The notes under the pieces were generated by a model. It saw nothing but the letters and a program-made list of their open reading frames with translations. It ran no database searches and was not told where the DNA came from. This document shows, piece by piece, positions 47,928 to 61,941 of a stretch of DNA of 64,000 nt. The stretch is from Phocoena phocoena (taxonomy: Eukaryota; Chordata; Mammalia; Artiodactyla; Phocoenidae): NCBI RefSeq assembly GCF_963924675.1, contig NW_027077413.1:372001-436000 (forward strand), written 5' to 3'. Numbering within the stretch: the first letter of the stretch is position 1; each line of letters opens with the position of its first letter. Both the position numbers and the translations under genes were made by a program.

Positions 47928-49670
47928 CCTGGTGGGCAATGAGCGTTACATTTGCCCGTGCAGACACCTACAGCTAGTCTCTCATTGGTTCTCCCTATTC
48001 CTGTTCATCTTGCACAGAAATTGCAAGCTGTGCGAAACAGGAGGTTAAAGGCACTGACTCTCCAAGCGGGGAGAGTGTTAGTAAAGCATTTGGAATGGTG
48101 AACCCGAGGACCAGGATACGAAAACTGAGATGCATTTAAATGGTTTCCCAATCACACGGTGGACGATACTCTGGGTTTCCCATGCATGTTTTAGCTGGAG
48201 GAAGAATGCCTTGAACCTGGAGAGTTGGGACCCATGGAATGGGTACCATGAAGTATGACTTCAAAGACTCTGCATTCGCTCACCGAAACTCACCAATGCT
48301 ATCAGCCTGAAGTGTCCAGCCTTATGTCTCAACCAGCTCTGTGTGTAGATGTGGTCAATCCCGGTTGCATCACATGCCCTGAGTGAATTATTTAAGAATT
48401 GCTCTCTATTTCACTGTCTTTGTGTTTTGTTTTCGAAATTTATTTTGATAATGGGATTTATCGGATTTTCACTGCTGCGTTTCGGCCGATGTACACACGA
48501 TTGATTCTCTTACGGAGACATATATATCCATGGGTTTTAAGATTCTTCCTAGTCAGGTATATTCCTAGGCGTTGAATATGTGGTGTTGGGTCCATTTCGT
48601 TGAGCAAGGAGTAGGTCTTGTCTATTACATATTTGGCTTATGGAATGTTATCTGTGCTAATTTCAGTCTCTGGTTTTATGCAGCACCCCAACGCACCTTT
48701 CCCCATAAGCAAGCACTAGTTGGTTTTCTAAATTTGAGACCCTGTTCTGTTTTGTAATTCAGTTCATGTGTAGTCAAGTTTACATTCGTGTATTAGTGAT
48801 ATCTTATGATGTTTCTTTTTCTGTGTGACGTAGTTCACGTAGAATCACCGTACCTGCATCCACTCACTGTGCCGCTACGGGCCTGATGACACAGATTTCA
48901 TTGCTGAGTGATATTGCATTGCACGTACGTGCCACAACTTCTTTATCCATTTTTGCTTTCTGGGATATTTACCTGGTACTGTAGACGAGCTTCTTGGGAA
49001 CACAGCCATCCCAAATATTGGGATGGCTGTCTGTTTTTGATTTTAATTTCTGTAAGCTATAGGACCATGAGTGGAAGTGCCATAGGCTGTGTTGGTCTGT
49101 TTCTTACGTGTTTCAGGAAACACCATACACTTCTCCAGGGTGGCTGCTGGCAATTTACATCCTGCCAATCAGCATAACAAGGCTCCCTGTTCTCCATATC
49201 CTGTCCTACCTTTCTGGATTTTACACTTTTTTCAGATGGCCCTTTTGCCCGTGGGGCAGTGAGACTTCATTGTAGTGCAGATTTCTTTACAGGCTTGCTT
49301 GGGTGGCCAAAAAGTGCGTATGCATTTTTTCCTGAATATATTCAGGAAAAAACGCATACGCACTTTTTGGCCAAGTGCATCATTGTCGACGTTCTGCCTC
49401 TTTTCCTATGCTTTCAAGGCAATTCCAGTCTACCCCCTGCAATCGTTTTCCTGAAATTCTGCCCCGCTTTCAAGTCCCCTTCACAGGCTTACTTCAATAT
49501 ATTTTTGGAGGATAGCTGTCATTTATAACTCTGCAGGTTTGTGAATTACAGTGCCCCTGAGCTCCTTTCTTCAACTCGCTTTCTTGTGAGCTGGGCACAA
49601 AACCGCAGGATTGCTTCAGGCCCTAATGTGTTCCCGGCAGGGCACAGGGAGCCTTTGGATAATTCCTCTT
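47928..49670 (+). repeat. satellite monomer N8
   Basis: Shortest interior unit (1,743 bp). Private variants shared only with N13: GCATTTGGAATGG, GCATTTAAATGG, CCGATGTACACACGATTG, CACTGTGCCGC, and CATCCCAAATATTGGGATGG. Hairpin 49303-49374 has GTGGCC at its left tip and GTGCG/GCAC changes. Confidence 0.95.
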
Positions 49671-51419
49671 CCTGGTGGGAAATGAGCGTTACATTTGCCC
49701 GTGCAGACACCTACAGCTACTCTCTCATTGGTTCTCCCTATTCCTGTTCATCTTGCACAGAAATTGCAAGCTGTGCCAAACAGGAGGTTAAAGGCCCTGA
49801 CTCTCCAAGCGGGGAGAGTGTTAGTAAAGCATCTGGAATGGTGAACCCGAGGACCAGGATAGGAAAACTGAGATGCATTTTAAATCGTTTCCCAATCACA
49901 CGGTGGACGATACTCTGGGTTTCCCATGCATGTTTTAGCTGGAGTAAGAATCCCTTGAACCTGGAGAGTTGGGACCCATGGAATGTGTACCATGCAGTAT
50001 GACTTCAAAGGGTCTGCATTTGCTCACCGAAACTCACCAATGCTATCAGGCTGAAGTGTCCACCCTTATGTCTCAACCAGCTCTGGGTGTAGATGTGGTC
50101 AATCCCGGTTGCATCACATGCCCTGAGTGAATTATTTAAGAATTGCTCTCTATTTCACTGTCTTTGTGTTTTGTTTTCGAAATTTATTTTGATAATGGGA
50201 TTTATCGGATTTTCACTGCTGCGTTTCGGCCGCTGTACACACGCTTGATTCTCTTACGGAGACATATATATCCGTGGGTTTTAAGATTCTTCCTGCTCAG
50301 GTATATTCCTAGGCGTTGAATATGTGGTGTTGAGTCCATTTCGTTGAGCAAGGAGTAGGTCTTGTCTATTACATATTTGGCTTATGGAATGTTATCTGTG
50401 CTAATTTCAGTCTCTGGTTTTATGCAGCACCCAAGGCACCTTTCCCCATAAACAAGCACTAGTTGGTTTTCTAAATTTGAGACCCTGTTCTGTTTTGTAA
50501 TTCAGTTCATGTGTAGTCAAGTTTACATTCCGTGTATTAGTGATATCTTATGATGTTTCTTTTTCTGTGTGACGTAGTTCACGTAGAATCACCGTACCTG
50601 CATCCACTCACTATGCCGCTACGGGCCTGATGACACAGATTTCATTGCTGAGTGATATTGCATTGTACGTACGTGCCACAACTTCTTTATCCATTTTTTG
50701 CTTTCTGGGATATTTACCTGATACTGTAGACGAGCTTCTTGTGAACACAGCCGTCCCAAATATTGGGGTGGCTGTCTGTTTTTGATTTTAATTTCCGTAA
50801 GCTATAAGGCCATAAGTGGAAGTGCCATAGGCTGTGTTGCTTTGTTTCTTACGTGTTTCAGGAAACACCATACACTTCTCCAGAGTGGCTGCTGGCAATT
50901 TACATCCTGCCAATCAGCATAACAAGGCTCCCTGTTCTCCATATCCTGTCCTAACTTTCTGGATTTTACACTTTTTTCAGATGGCCCTTTTGCCCGGGGG
51001 GGGGCAGTGAGATTTCATTGTAGTGCAGATTTCCTTTACAGGCTTGCTTGGTTGGCCAAAAAGGGCGTATGCGTTTTTTCCTGAATATATTCAGGAAAAA
51101 ACGCATACGCCCTTTTTGGCCAAGTGCATCATTGTCGACGTTCTGCCTCTTTTCCTATGCTTTCAGGGCAATTCCAGTCTACCCCCTGCAATCGTTTTCC
51201 TGAAATTCAGCCCCGCTTTCAAGTCCCCTTCGCAGGCTTACTTCAATATATTTTTGGAGGATAGCTGTCATTTATAAATCTGCAGGTTTGTGAAGTACAG
51301 CGCCCCTGAGCTCCTTTCTTCAACTCGCTTTCTTGTGAGCTGGGCACAAAACCGCAGGATTGCTTCAGGCCCTAATCTGTTTCCAGCAGGGCACACTGAG
51401 CCTTTGTTTAATTCCTCTT
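49671..51419 (+). repeat. satellite monomer N9
   Basis: Longest unit without an insertion (1,749 bp), partly from a nine-G run near 50,996-51,004. Triplet CGG, perfect hairpin at 51052-51123. Confidence 0.95.
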
Positions 51420-53167
51420 CCTGGTGGGCAATGAGCGTTACATTTGCCCGTGCAGACACCTACAGCTAGTCTCTCATTGGTTCTCCCTATTCCTGTTCAT
51501 CTTGCACAGAAATGGCAAGCTGTGCCAAACAGGAGGTTAAAGGCACTGACTCTCCAAGCAGGGAGAGTGTTAGTAAAGAATCTGGAATGGTGAACCCGAG
51601 GACCAGGATACGAAAACTGAGATGCATTTTAAATCGTTTCCCAATCACACGGTGGATGATACTCTGGGTTTCCCATGCATGTTTTAGCTGGAGGAAGAAT
51701 GCCTTGAACCTGGAGAGTTGGGACCCATGGAATGGGTACCATGCAGTATGACTTCAAAGGGTCTGCATTTGCTCACCGAAACTCACCAGTGCTATCAGCC
51801 AGAAGTGTCCAGCCTTATGTCTCAACCAGCTCTGGGTGTAGATGTGGTCAATCCCGGTTGCATCACATGCCCTGAGTGAATTATTTAAGAATTGCTCTCT
51901 ATTTCACTGTCTTTGTGTTTTGTTTTCGAAATTTATTTTCATAATGGGATTTATCGGATTTTCACTGCTGCATTTCCGCCGCTGTACACACGCTTGATTC
52001 TCTTACGGTGATATATATATCCATGGGTTTTAAGATTCTTCCTAGTCAGGTATATTCCTAGGCGTTGAATATGTGGTGTTGGGTCCAGTTCGTTGAGCAA
52101 GGAGTAGGTCTTGTCTATTACATATTTGGCTTATGGAATGTTATCTGTGCTAATTTCAGTCTCTGGTTTTATGCAGCACCCCAACGCACCTTTCCCCATA
52201 AGCAAGCACTAGTTGGTTTTCTAAATTTGAGACCCTGTTCTGTTTTGTAATTCAGTTCATGTGTAGTCAAGTTTACATTCCGTGTATTAGTGATATCTTA
52301 TGATGTTTCTTTTTCTGTGTGACGTAGTTCACGTAGAATCACCGTACCTGCATCCACTCACTATGCTGCTACGGGCCTGATGACACAGATTTCATTGCTG
52401 AGTGATATTGCATTGTACGTACGTGCCAAAACTTCTTTATTCATTTTTTGCTTTCTGGGATATTTACCTGATACTGAAGACGAGCTTCTTGTGAACACAG
52501 CCGTCCCAAATATTGGGGTGGCTGTCTGTTTTTGATTTTAATTTCCGTAAGCTATAGGACCATAAGTGGAAGTGCCATAGGCTGTGTTGCTTTGTTTCTT
52601 ACGTGTTTCAGGAAACACCATACACTTCTCCAGGGTGGCTGCTGGCAATTTACATCCTGCCAATCAGCATAACAAGGCTCCCTGTTCTCCATATCCTGTC
52701 CTACCTTTCTGGACTTTACACTTTTTTCAGATGGCCCTTTTACCCGGGGGGGCAGTGAGATTTCATTGTAGTGCAGATTTCCTTTACAGGCTTGCTTGGT
52801 TGGCCAAAAAGGGCGTATGCGTTTTTTCCTGAATATATTCAGGAAAAAACGCATACGCCCTTTTTGGCCAAGTGCATCATTGTCGACGTTGTGCCTCTTT
52901 TCCTATGCTTTCAGGGCAATTCCAGTCTACCCCCTGCAATCGTTTTCCTGAAATTCAGCACCGCTTTCAAGTCCCCTTCGCAAGCTTACTTCAATATATT
53001 TTTGGAGGATAGCTGTCATTTATAACTCTGCAGGTTTGTGAAGTACAGCGCCCCTGAGCTCCTTTCTTCAACTCGCTTTCTTGTGAGCTGGGCACAAAAC
53101 CGCAGGATTGCTTCAGGCCCTAATCTGTTTCCAGCAGGGCACACTGAGCCTTTGTTTAATTCCTCTT
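51420..53167 (+). repeat. satellite monomer N10
   Basis: Triplet CCG with TTACGGTGATATATATATCC, both shared with N14 four units on. Perfect hairpin at 52800-52871. Confidence 0.95.
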
Positions 53168-54915
53168 CCTGGTGGGCAATGAGCGTTACATTTGCCCGTG
53201 CAGACACCTACAGCTAGTCTCTCATTGGTTCTCCCTATTCCTGTTCATCTTGCACAGAAATGGCAAGCTGTGCCAAACAGGAGGTTAAAGGCACTGACTC
53301 TCCAAGTGGGGAGAGTGTTAGTAAAGCATCTGGAATGTTGAACCCGAGGACCAGGATACGAAAACTGAGATGCATTTTAAATCGTTTCCCAATCACACGG
53401 TGGACGATACTCTGGGTTTCCCATGCATGTTTTAGCTGGAGGAAGAATGCCTTGAACCTGGAGAGTTGGGACCCATGGAATGGGTACCATGCAGTATGAC
53501 TTCAAAGGGTCTGCATTTGCTCACCGAAACTCACCAGTGCTATCAGCCAGAAGTGTCCAGCCTTATGTCTCAACCAGCTCTGGGTGTAGATGTGGTCAAT
53601 CCCGGTTGCATCACATCCCCTGAGTGAATTATTTAAGAATTGCTCTCTATTTCACTGTCTTTGTGTTTTGTTTTCGAAATTTATTTTGATAATGGTATTT
53701 ATCGGATTTTCACTGCTGCGTTTCGGCCGCTGTACACACGCTTGATTCTCTTACGGAGACATATATATCCATGGGTTTTAAGATTCTTCCTAGTCAGGTA
53801 TATTCCTAGGCGTTGAATATGTGGTGTTGGGTCCATTTCGTTGAGCAAGGAGTAGGTCTTGTCTATTACATATTTGGCTTATGGAAAGTTATCTGTGCTA
53901 ATTTCAGTCTCTGGTTTTATGCAGCACCCCAAGGCACCTTTCCCCATAAGCAAGCACTAGTTGGTTTTCTAAATTTGAGACCCTGTTCTGTTTTGTAATT
54001 CAGTTCATGTGTAGTCAAGTTTACATTCCGTGTATTAGTGATATCTTATGATGTTTCTTTTTCTGTGTGACGTAGTTCACGTAGAATCACCGTACCTGCA
54101 TCCACTCACTATGCCGCTACGGGCCTGATGACACAGATTTCATTGCTGAGTGATATTGCATTGTACGTACGTGCCACAACTTCTTTATCCATTTTTTGCT
54201 TTCTGGGATATTTACCTGATACTGTAGACGAGCTTCTTGTGAACACAGCCGTCCCAAATATTGGGGTGGCTGTCTGTTTTTGATTTTAATTTCCGTAAGC
54301 TATAGGACCATAAGTGGAAGTGCCATAGGTTGTGTTGCTTTCTTTCTTACGTGTTTCAGGAAACACCATACACTTCTCCAGGGTGGCTGCTGGCAATTTA
54401 CATCCTGCCAATCTGCATAACAAGGCTCCCTGTTCTCCATATCCTGTCCTACCTTTCTGGATTTTACACTTTTTTCAGATGGCCGTTTTGCACCGGGGGG
54501 CAGTGAGATTTCATTGTAGTGCAGATTTCCTTTACAGGCTTGCTTGGTTGGCCAAAAAGGGCGTATGCGTTTTTTCCTGAATATATTCAGGAAAAAACGC
54601 ATACGCCCTTTTTGGCCAAGTGCATCATTGTCGACGTTCTGCCTCTTTTCCTATGCTTACAGGGCAATTACAGTCTACCCCCTGCATTCGTTTTCCTGAA
54701 ATTCTGCCCCGCTTTCAAGTCCCCTTCGCAGGCTTACTTAAATATATTTTTGGAGGATAGCTGTCATTTATAACTCTGCAGGTTTGTGAAGTACAGTGCC
54801 CCTGAGCTCCTTTCTTCAACTCGCTTTCTTGTGAGCTGGACACAAAACCGCAGGATTGCTTCAGGCCCTAATCTGTTTCTGGCAGGGCATGCTGAGCCTT
54901 TGGTTAATTCCTCTT
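53168..54915 (+). repeat. satellite monomer N11
   Basis: Triplet CGG. Its 3' part carries GCTTACAGGGCAATTACAG and CTGCATTCG, shared with N13 and N14 and in part with N15. Perfect hairpin at 54548-54619. Confidence 0.95.
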
Positions 54916-56662
54916 CCTGGTGGGAAATGAGCGTTACATTTGCCCGTGCAGACACCTACAGCTAGTCTCTCATTGGTTCTCCCTATTCCTGTTCACCTTG
55001 CACAGAAATTGCAATCTGTGCCAAACAGGAGGTTAAAGGCACTGACTCTCCAATCGGGGAGAGTGTTAGTAAAGCATCTGGAATGGTGAACCCGAGGACC
55101 AGGATACGAAAACTGAGATGCATTTTAAATCGTTTCCCAATCACACGGTGGACGATACTCTGGGGTTCCCATGCATGTTTTAGCTGGAGGAAGAATGCCT
55201 TGAACCTGGAGAGTTGGGACCCATGGATTGGGTACCATGCAGTATGACTTCAAAGGGTCTGCATTTGCTCACCGAAACTCACCAATGCTATCAGCCTGAA
55301 GTGTCCAGCCTTATGTCTCAACCAGCTCTGGGTGTAGATGTGGTCAATCCCGGTTGCATCACATGCCCTGAGTGAATTATTTAAGAATTGCTCTCTATTT
55401 CACTGTCTTTGTGTTTTGTTTTCGAAATTTATTTTGATAATGGGATTTATCGGATTTTCATTGCTGCATTTCCGCCGCTGTACACACGCTTGATTCTCTT
55501 ACCGAGACATATATATCCATGGGTTTTAAGATTCTTCCTAGTCAGGTATATTCCTAGGCGTTGAAAATGTGGTGTTGAGTCCATTTCGTTGAGCAAGGAG
55601 TAGGTCTTGTCTATTACATATTTGGCTTATGGAAAGTTATCTGTGCTAATTTCAGTCTCTGCTTTTATGCAGCACCCCAAGGCACCTTTCCCCATAAGCA
55701 AGCACTAGTTGGTTTTCTAAATTTGAGACCCTGTTCTGTTTTGTAATTCAGTTCATGTGTAGTCAAGTTTACATTCCGTGTATTAGTGATATCTTATGAT
55801 GTTTCTTTTTCTGTGTGACGTAGTTCACGTAGAATCACCGTACCTGCATCCACTCACTATGCCGCTACGGGCCTGATGACACAGATTTCATTGCTGAGTG
55901 ATATTGCATTGCACGTACGTGCCATAACTTCTTTATCCATTTTTTGCTTTCTCGGATATTTACCTGGTACTGTAGACGAGCTTCTTGGGAACACAGCCGT
56001 CCCAAACTTTGGGGAGGCTCTCTGTTTTTGATTTTAATTTCCCTAAGGAATAGGACCATAAGTGCAATTGCCATAGGCTGTGTTGCTTTATTTCTTACGT
56101 GTTTCAGGAAACACCATACACTTCTCCAGGGTGGCTGTTGGTAATTTACATCCTGCCAATCAGCATAACAAGGCTCCCTCTTCTCCATATCCTGTCCTAC
56201 CTTTCTGGATTTTACACTTTTTTCAGATGGCCCTCTTTCCCGGGGGGCAGTGAGACTTCATTGTAGTGCAGATTTCCTTTACAGGCTTGCTTGGTTGGCC
56301 AAAAAGGGCGTATGCGTTTTTTCCTGAATATATTCAGGAAAAAACGCATATGCCCTTTTTGGCCAAGTGCATCATTGTCGACATTGTGCCTCTTTTCCTA
56401 TGCTTTCAGGGCAATTGCTGTCTACCCCCTGCAATCGTTTACCTGAAATTCTGCCCCGCTTTCAAGTCCCCTACGCAGGCTTACTTCAGTATACTTTTGG
56501 AAGATAGCTGTCATTTATAACTCTGCAGGTTTGTGAATTACAGTGCCCCTGAGCTCCTTTCTTCAACTCGCTTTCTTGTGAGCTGGGCACAAAACCGCAG
56601 GATTGCTTCAGGCCCTAATCTGTTTCCAGCAGGGCACACTGAGCCTTTGTTTAATTCCTCTT
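54916..56662 (+). repeat. satellite monomer N12
   Basis: Triplet CCG. From about 55,920 it shares an extensive private block with N16, including GCCATAACTTC, CTCGGATATTTACCTGG and CCCTAAGGAATAGG. Hairpin 56295-56366 has one right-arm CpG loss (GCATATGCC). The 107-codon ORF2 relic at 55,865-56,188 minus has the same translation as that in N16. Confidence 0.95.
55865..56188 (-). pseudogene. relic LINE-1 ORF2 C-terminus in N12
   Basis: Same translation as the frame in N16 (63,068-63,391). ORF2 landmarks are legible but the region lacks any catalytic domain. Confidence 0.7.
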
Positions 56663-58408
56663 CCTGGTGGGCAATGAGCGTTACATTTGCCCGTGCAGAC
56701 ACCTACAGCTAGTCTCTCATTGGTTCTCCCTATTCCTGTTAATCTTGCACAGAAATTGCAAGCTGTGCGAAACAGGAGGTTAAAGGCACTGACTCTCCAA
56801 GCGGGGAGCGTGTTAGTAAAGCATTTGGAATGGTGAACCCGAGGACCAGGATACGAAAACTGAGATGCATTTAAATGGTTTCCCAATCACACGGTGGACG
56901 ATACTCTGGGTTTCCCATGCATGTTTTAGCTGGAGGAAGAATGCCTTGAACCTGGAGAGTTGGGACCCATGGAATGGGTACCATGAAGTATGACTTCAAA
57001 GAGTCTGCATTCGCTCACCGAAACTCACCAATGCTATCAGCCTGAAGTGTCCAGCCTTATGTCTCAACCAGCTCTGTGTGTAGATGTGGTCAATCCCGGT
57101 TGCATCACATGCCCTGAGTGAATTATTTAAGAATTGCTCTCTATTTCACTGTCTTTGTGTTTTGTTTTCGAAATTTATTTTGATAATGGGATTTATCGGA
57201 TTTTCACTGCTGCGTTTCGGCCGATGTACACACGATTGATTCTCTTACGGAGACATATATATCCATGGGTTTTAAGATTCTTCCTAGTCAGGTATATTCC
57301 TAGGCGTTGAATATGTGGTGTTGGGTCCATTTCATTGAGCAAGGAGTAGGTCTTGTCTATTACATATTTGGCTTATGGAAAGTTATCTGTGCTAATTTCA
57401 GTCTCTGGTTTTTTGCAGCACCCCAACGCACCTTTCCCCATAAGCAAGCACTAGTTGGTTTTCTAAATTTGAGACACTGTTCTGTTTTGTAATTCAGTTC
57501 ATGTGTAGTCAAGTTTACATTCCGTGTATTAGTGATATCTTATGATGTTTCTTTTTCTGTGTGACGTAGTTCACGTAGAATCACCGTACCTGCATCCACT
57601 CACTGTGCCGCTACGGGCCTGATGACACAGATTTCATTGCTGAGTGATATTGCATTGCACGTACGTGCCACAACTTCTTTATCCATTTTTGCTTTCTGGG
57701 ATATTTACCTGGTACTGTAGACGAGCTTCTTGGGAACACAGCCATCCCAAATATTGGGATGGCTGTCTGTTTTTGATTTTAATTTCTGTAAGCTATAGGA
57801 CCATAAGTGGAAGTGCCATAGGCTGTGTTGGTCTGTTTCTTACGTGTTTCAGGAAACACCATACACTTCTCCAGGGTGGCTGCTGGCAATTTACATCCTG
57901 CCAATCAGCATAACAAGGCACCCTGTTCTCCATATCCTGTCCTACCTTTCTGGATTTTACACTTTTTTCAGATGGCCCTTTTGCCCGGGGGGGCAGTGAG
58001 ATTTCATTGTAGTGCAGATTTCCTTTACAGGCTTCCTTGGTTGGCCAAAAAGGGCGTATGCGTTTTTTCCTGAATATATACAGGAAAAAACGCATACGCC
58101 CTTTTTGGCCAAGTGCATCATTGTCGACGTTCTGCCTCTTTTCCTATGCTTACAGGGCAATTACAGTCTACCCCCTGCATTCGTTTTCCTGAAATTCTGC
58201 CCCGCTTTCAAGTCCCCTTCGCAGGCTTACTTAAATATATTTTTGGAGGATAGCTGTCATTTATAACTCTGCAGGTTTGTGAAGTACAGTGCCCCTGAGC
58301 TCCTTTCTTCAACTCGCTTTCTTGTGAGCTGGGCACAAAACCGCAGGATTGCTTCAGGCCCTAATCTGTTTCCAGCAGGGCACACTGAGCCTTTGTTTAA
58401 TTCCTCTT
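56663..58408 (+). repeat. satellite monomer N13, recombinant
   Basis: The first ~1,180 bp match N8's private variants; the rest matches N11 and N14. The switch lies between the last N8-type site (GGTCTGTTTC, 57,829-57,838) and the first N11/N14-type site (GTGAGATTTC near 57,996). Hairpin 58041-58112 has the centre variant GAATATATAC. Confidence 0.95.
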
Positions 58409-60156
58409 CCTGGTGGGCAATGAGCGTTACATTTGCCCGTGCAGACACCTACAGCTAGTCTCTCATTGGTTCTCCCTATTCCTGTTCATCTTGCACAGAA
58501 ATGGCAAGCTGTGCCAAACAGGAGGTTAAAGGCACTGACTCTCCAAGTGGGGAGAGTGTTAGTAAAGCATCTGGAATGGTGAACCCGAGGACCAGGATAC
58601 GAAAACTGAGATGCATTTTAAATCGTTTCCCAATCACACGGTGGACGATACTCTGGGTTTCCCATGCATGTTTTAGCTGGAGGAAGAATGCCTTGAACCT
58701 GGAGAGTTGGGACCCATGGAATGGGTACCATGCAGTATGACTTCAAAGGGTCTGCATTTGCTCACCGAAACTCACCAGTGCTATCAGCCAGAAGTGTCCA
58801 GCCTTATGTCTCAACCAGCTCTGGGTGTAGATGTGGTCAATCCCGGTTGCATCACATGCCCTGAGTGAATTATTTAAGAATTGCTCTCTATTTCACTGTC
58901 TTTGTGTTTTGTTTTCGAAATTTATTTTCATAATGGGATTTATCGGATTTTCAGTGCTGCATTTCCGCCGCTGTACACACGCTTGATTCTCTTACGGTGA
59001 TATATATATCCATGGGTTTTAAGATTCTTCCTAGTCAGGTATATTCCTAGGCGTTGAATATGTGGTGTTGATTCCATTTCGTTGAGCAAGGAGTAGGTCT
59101 TGTCTATTACATATTTGGCTTATGGAATGTTATCTGTGCTAATTTCAGTCTCTGGTTTTATGCAGCACCCCAACGCACCTTTCCCCATAAACAAGCACTA
59201 GTTGGTTTTCTAAATTTGAGACCCTGTTCTGTTTTGTAATTCAGTTCATGTGTAGTCAAGTTTACATTCCGTGTATTAGTGATATCTTATGATGTTTCTT
59301 TTTCTGTGTGACGTAGTTCACGTAGAATCACCGTACCTGCATCCACTTACTATGCCGCTACGGGCCTGATGACACAGATTTCATTGCTGAGTGATATTGC
59401 ATTGCACGTACGTGCCACAACTTCTTTATCCATTTTTCGCTTTCTGGGATATTTACCTGATACTGTAGACGAGCTACTTGTGAACACAGCCGTCCCAAAT
59501 ATTGGGGTGGCTGTCTGTTTTTGATATTAATTTCCGTAAGCTATAGGACCATATGTGGAAGTGCCATAGGCTGTGTTGCTTTTTTTCTTACGTGTTTCAG
59601 GAAACACCATACACTTCTCCAGGGTGGCTGCTGGCAATTTACATCCTGCCAATCAGCATAACAAGGCTCCCTGTTCTCCATATCCTGTCCTACCTTTCTG
59701 GATTTTACACTTTTTTCAGATGGCCCTTTTGCCCGGGGGGGCAGTGAGATTTCATTGTAGTGCAGATTTCCTTTACAGGCTTGCTTGGTTGGCCAAAAAG
59801 GGCGTATGCGTTTTTTCCTGAATATATACAGGAAAAAACGCATACGCCCTTTTTGGCCAAGTGCATCATTGTCGACGTTCTGCCTCTTTTCCTATGCTTA
59901 CAGGGCAATTACAGTCTACCCCCTGCATTCGTTTTCCTGAAATTCTGCCCCGCTTTCAAGTCCCCTTCGCAGGCTTACTTAAATATATTTTTGGAGGATA
60001 GCTGTCATTTATAACTCTGCAGGTTTGTGAAGTACAGTGCCCCTGAGCTCCTTTCTTCAACTCGCTTTCTTGTGAGCTGGGCACAAAACCGCAGGATTGC
60101 TTCAGGCCCTAATCTGTTTCCAGCAGGGCACACTGAGCCTTTGTTTAATTCCTCTT
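58409..60156 (+). repeat. satellite monomer N14
   Basis: Triplet CCG. Shares GATATTAATTTCC, CATTTTTCGC, GAGCTACTTGTG and TTTTTTTCTTACG with N15. Hairpin 59789-59860 has the centre variant GAATATATAC. Confidence 0.95.
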
Positions 60157-61734
60157 CCTGGTGGGCAATGAGCGTTACATTTGCCCGTTCAGACACCTAC
60201 AGCTAGTCTCTCATTGGTTCTCCCTATTCCTGTTCATCTTGCACAGAAATGGCAAGCTGTGCCAAACAGGAGGTTAAAGGCACTGACTCTCCAAGTGGGG
60301 AGAGTGTTAGTAAAGCATCTGGAATGGTGAACCCGAGGACCAGGATACGAAAACTGAGATGCATTTTAAATCGTTTCCCAATCACACGGTGGACGATACT
60401 CTGGGTTTCCCATGCATGTTTTAGCTGGAGGAAGAATGCCTTGAACCTGGAAAGTTGGGACCCATGGAATGGGTTCCATGCAGTATGACTTCAAAGGGTC
60501 TGCATTTGCTCACCGAAACTCACCAGTGCTATCAGCCAGAAGTGTCCAGCCTTATGTCTCAACCAGCTCTGGGTGTAGATGTGGTCAACCCCGGTTGCAT
60601 CACATCCCCTGAGTGAATTATTTAAGAATTGCTCTCTATTTCACTGTCTTTGTGTTTTGTTTTCGAAATTTATTTTGATAATGGGATTTATCGGATTTTC
60701 ACTGCTGCATTTCTGCCGCTGTACACACGCTTGATTCTCTTACGGAGACATATATATCCATGGGTTTTAAGATACTTCCTAGTCAGGTATATTCCTAGGC
60801 GTTGAATATGTGGTGTTGATTCCATTTCGTTGAGCAAGGAGTAGGTCTTGTCTATTACATATTTGGCTTATGGAATGTTATCTGTGCTAATTTCAGTCTC
60901 TGGTTTTATGCAGCACCCCAACGCACCTTTCCCCATAAACAAGCACTAGTTGGTTTTCTAAATTTGAGACCCTGTTCTGTTTTGTAATTCAGTTCATGTG
61001 TAGTCAAGTTTACATTCCGTGTATTAGTGATATCTTATGATGTTTCTTTTTCTGTGTGACGTAGTTCACGTAGAATCACCGTACCTGCATCCACTTACTA
61101 TGCCGCTACGGGCCTGATGACACAGATTTCATTGCTGAGTGATATTGCATTGCACGTACGTGCCACAACTTCTTTATCCATTTTTCGCTTTCTGGGATAT
61201 TTACCTGATACTGTAGACGAGCTACTTGTGAACACAGCCGTCCCAAATATTGCGGTGGCTGTCTGTTTTTGATATTAATTTCCGTAAGCTATAGGACCAT
61301 AAGTGGAAGTGCCATAGGCTGTGTTGCTTTTTTTCTTACGTGTTTCAGGAAACACCATACACTTCTCCAGGGTGGCTGCTGGCAATTTACATCCTGCCAA
61401 TCAGCATAACAAGGCTCCCTGTTCTCCATATCCTGTCCTACCTTTCTGGATTTTACACTTTTTTCAGATGGCCCTTTTGCCCGGGGGGGCAGTGAGATTT
61501 CATTGTAGTGCAGATTTCCTTTACAGGCTTGCTTGGTTGGCCAAAAAGGGCGTATGCGTTTTTTCCTGAATATATACAGGAAAAAACGCATACGCCCTTT
61601 TTGGCCAAGTGCATCATTGTCGACGTTCTGCCTCTTTTCCTATGCTTACAGGGCAATTCCAGTCTACCCCCTGCAATCGTTTTCCTGAAATTCTGCCAAG
61701 CCTTCAAGTCCCCTTCGCAGGCTTACTTCAATAT

Positions 61735-61941
61735 TTTTTTTTTTTTAATGCGTTACGCGGGCCTCTCACTGTTGTGGCTTCTCCCATTGCGGAGGACAGG
61801 CTCCGGACGCGCAGGCTCAGCGGCCATGGCTCACGGGCCCAGCCGCTCTGCGGCATGTGGGATCTTCCCAGACCGGGGCACGAACCCGTGTCCCGTGCAT
61901 CGGCAGGCGGACTCTCAACCACTGCGCCACCAGGGAAGCCC
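61735..61941 (-). mobile_element. CHR-type SINE (tRNA-derived, cetartiodactyl), antisense
   Basis: On the minus strand it begins GGGCTTCCCTGGTGGCGCAG, followed by a tRNA-like promoter (A box at 61,919-61,929, B box GGTTCGTGCCC at 61,876-61,886). The body continues with GAGCCATGGCCGCTGAGCC and CAACAGTGAGAGGCCCGCG and ends in an A-run, seen as T's from 61,735. The 7-bp TCAATAT at 61,728-61,734 recurs at 61,942-61,948 as target-site duplication. This is one of the best clues to the host group. Confidence 0.95.
61876..61929 (-). promoter_or_regulatory. internal RNA polymerase III promoter of the SINE (A and B boxes)
   Basis: A box TGGCGCAGTGG (61,919-61,929) and B box GGTTCGTGCCC (61,876-61,886) on the minus strand, in tRNA-like order. 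The B box has one deviation from GGTTCGANNCC. Activity inside satellite heterochromatin is unknown. Confidence 0.7.
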
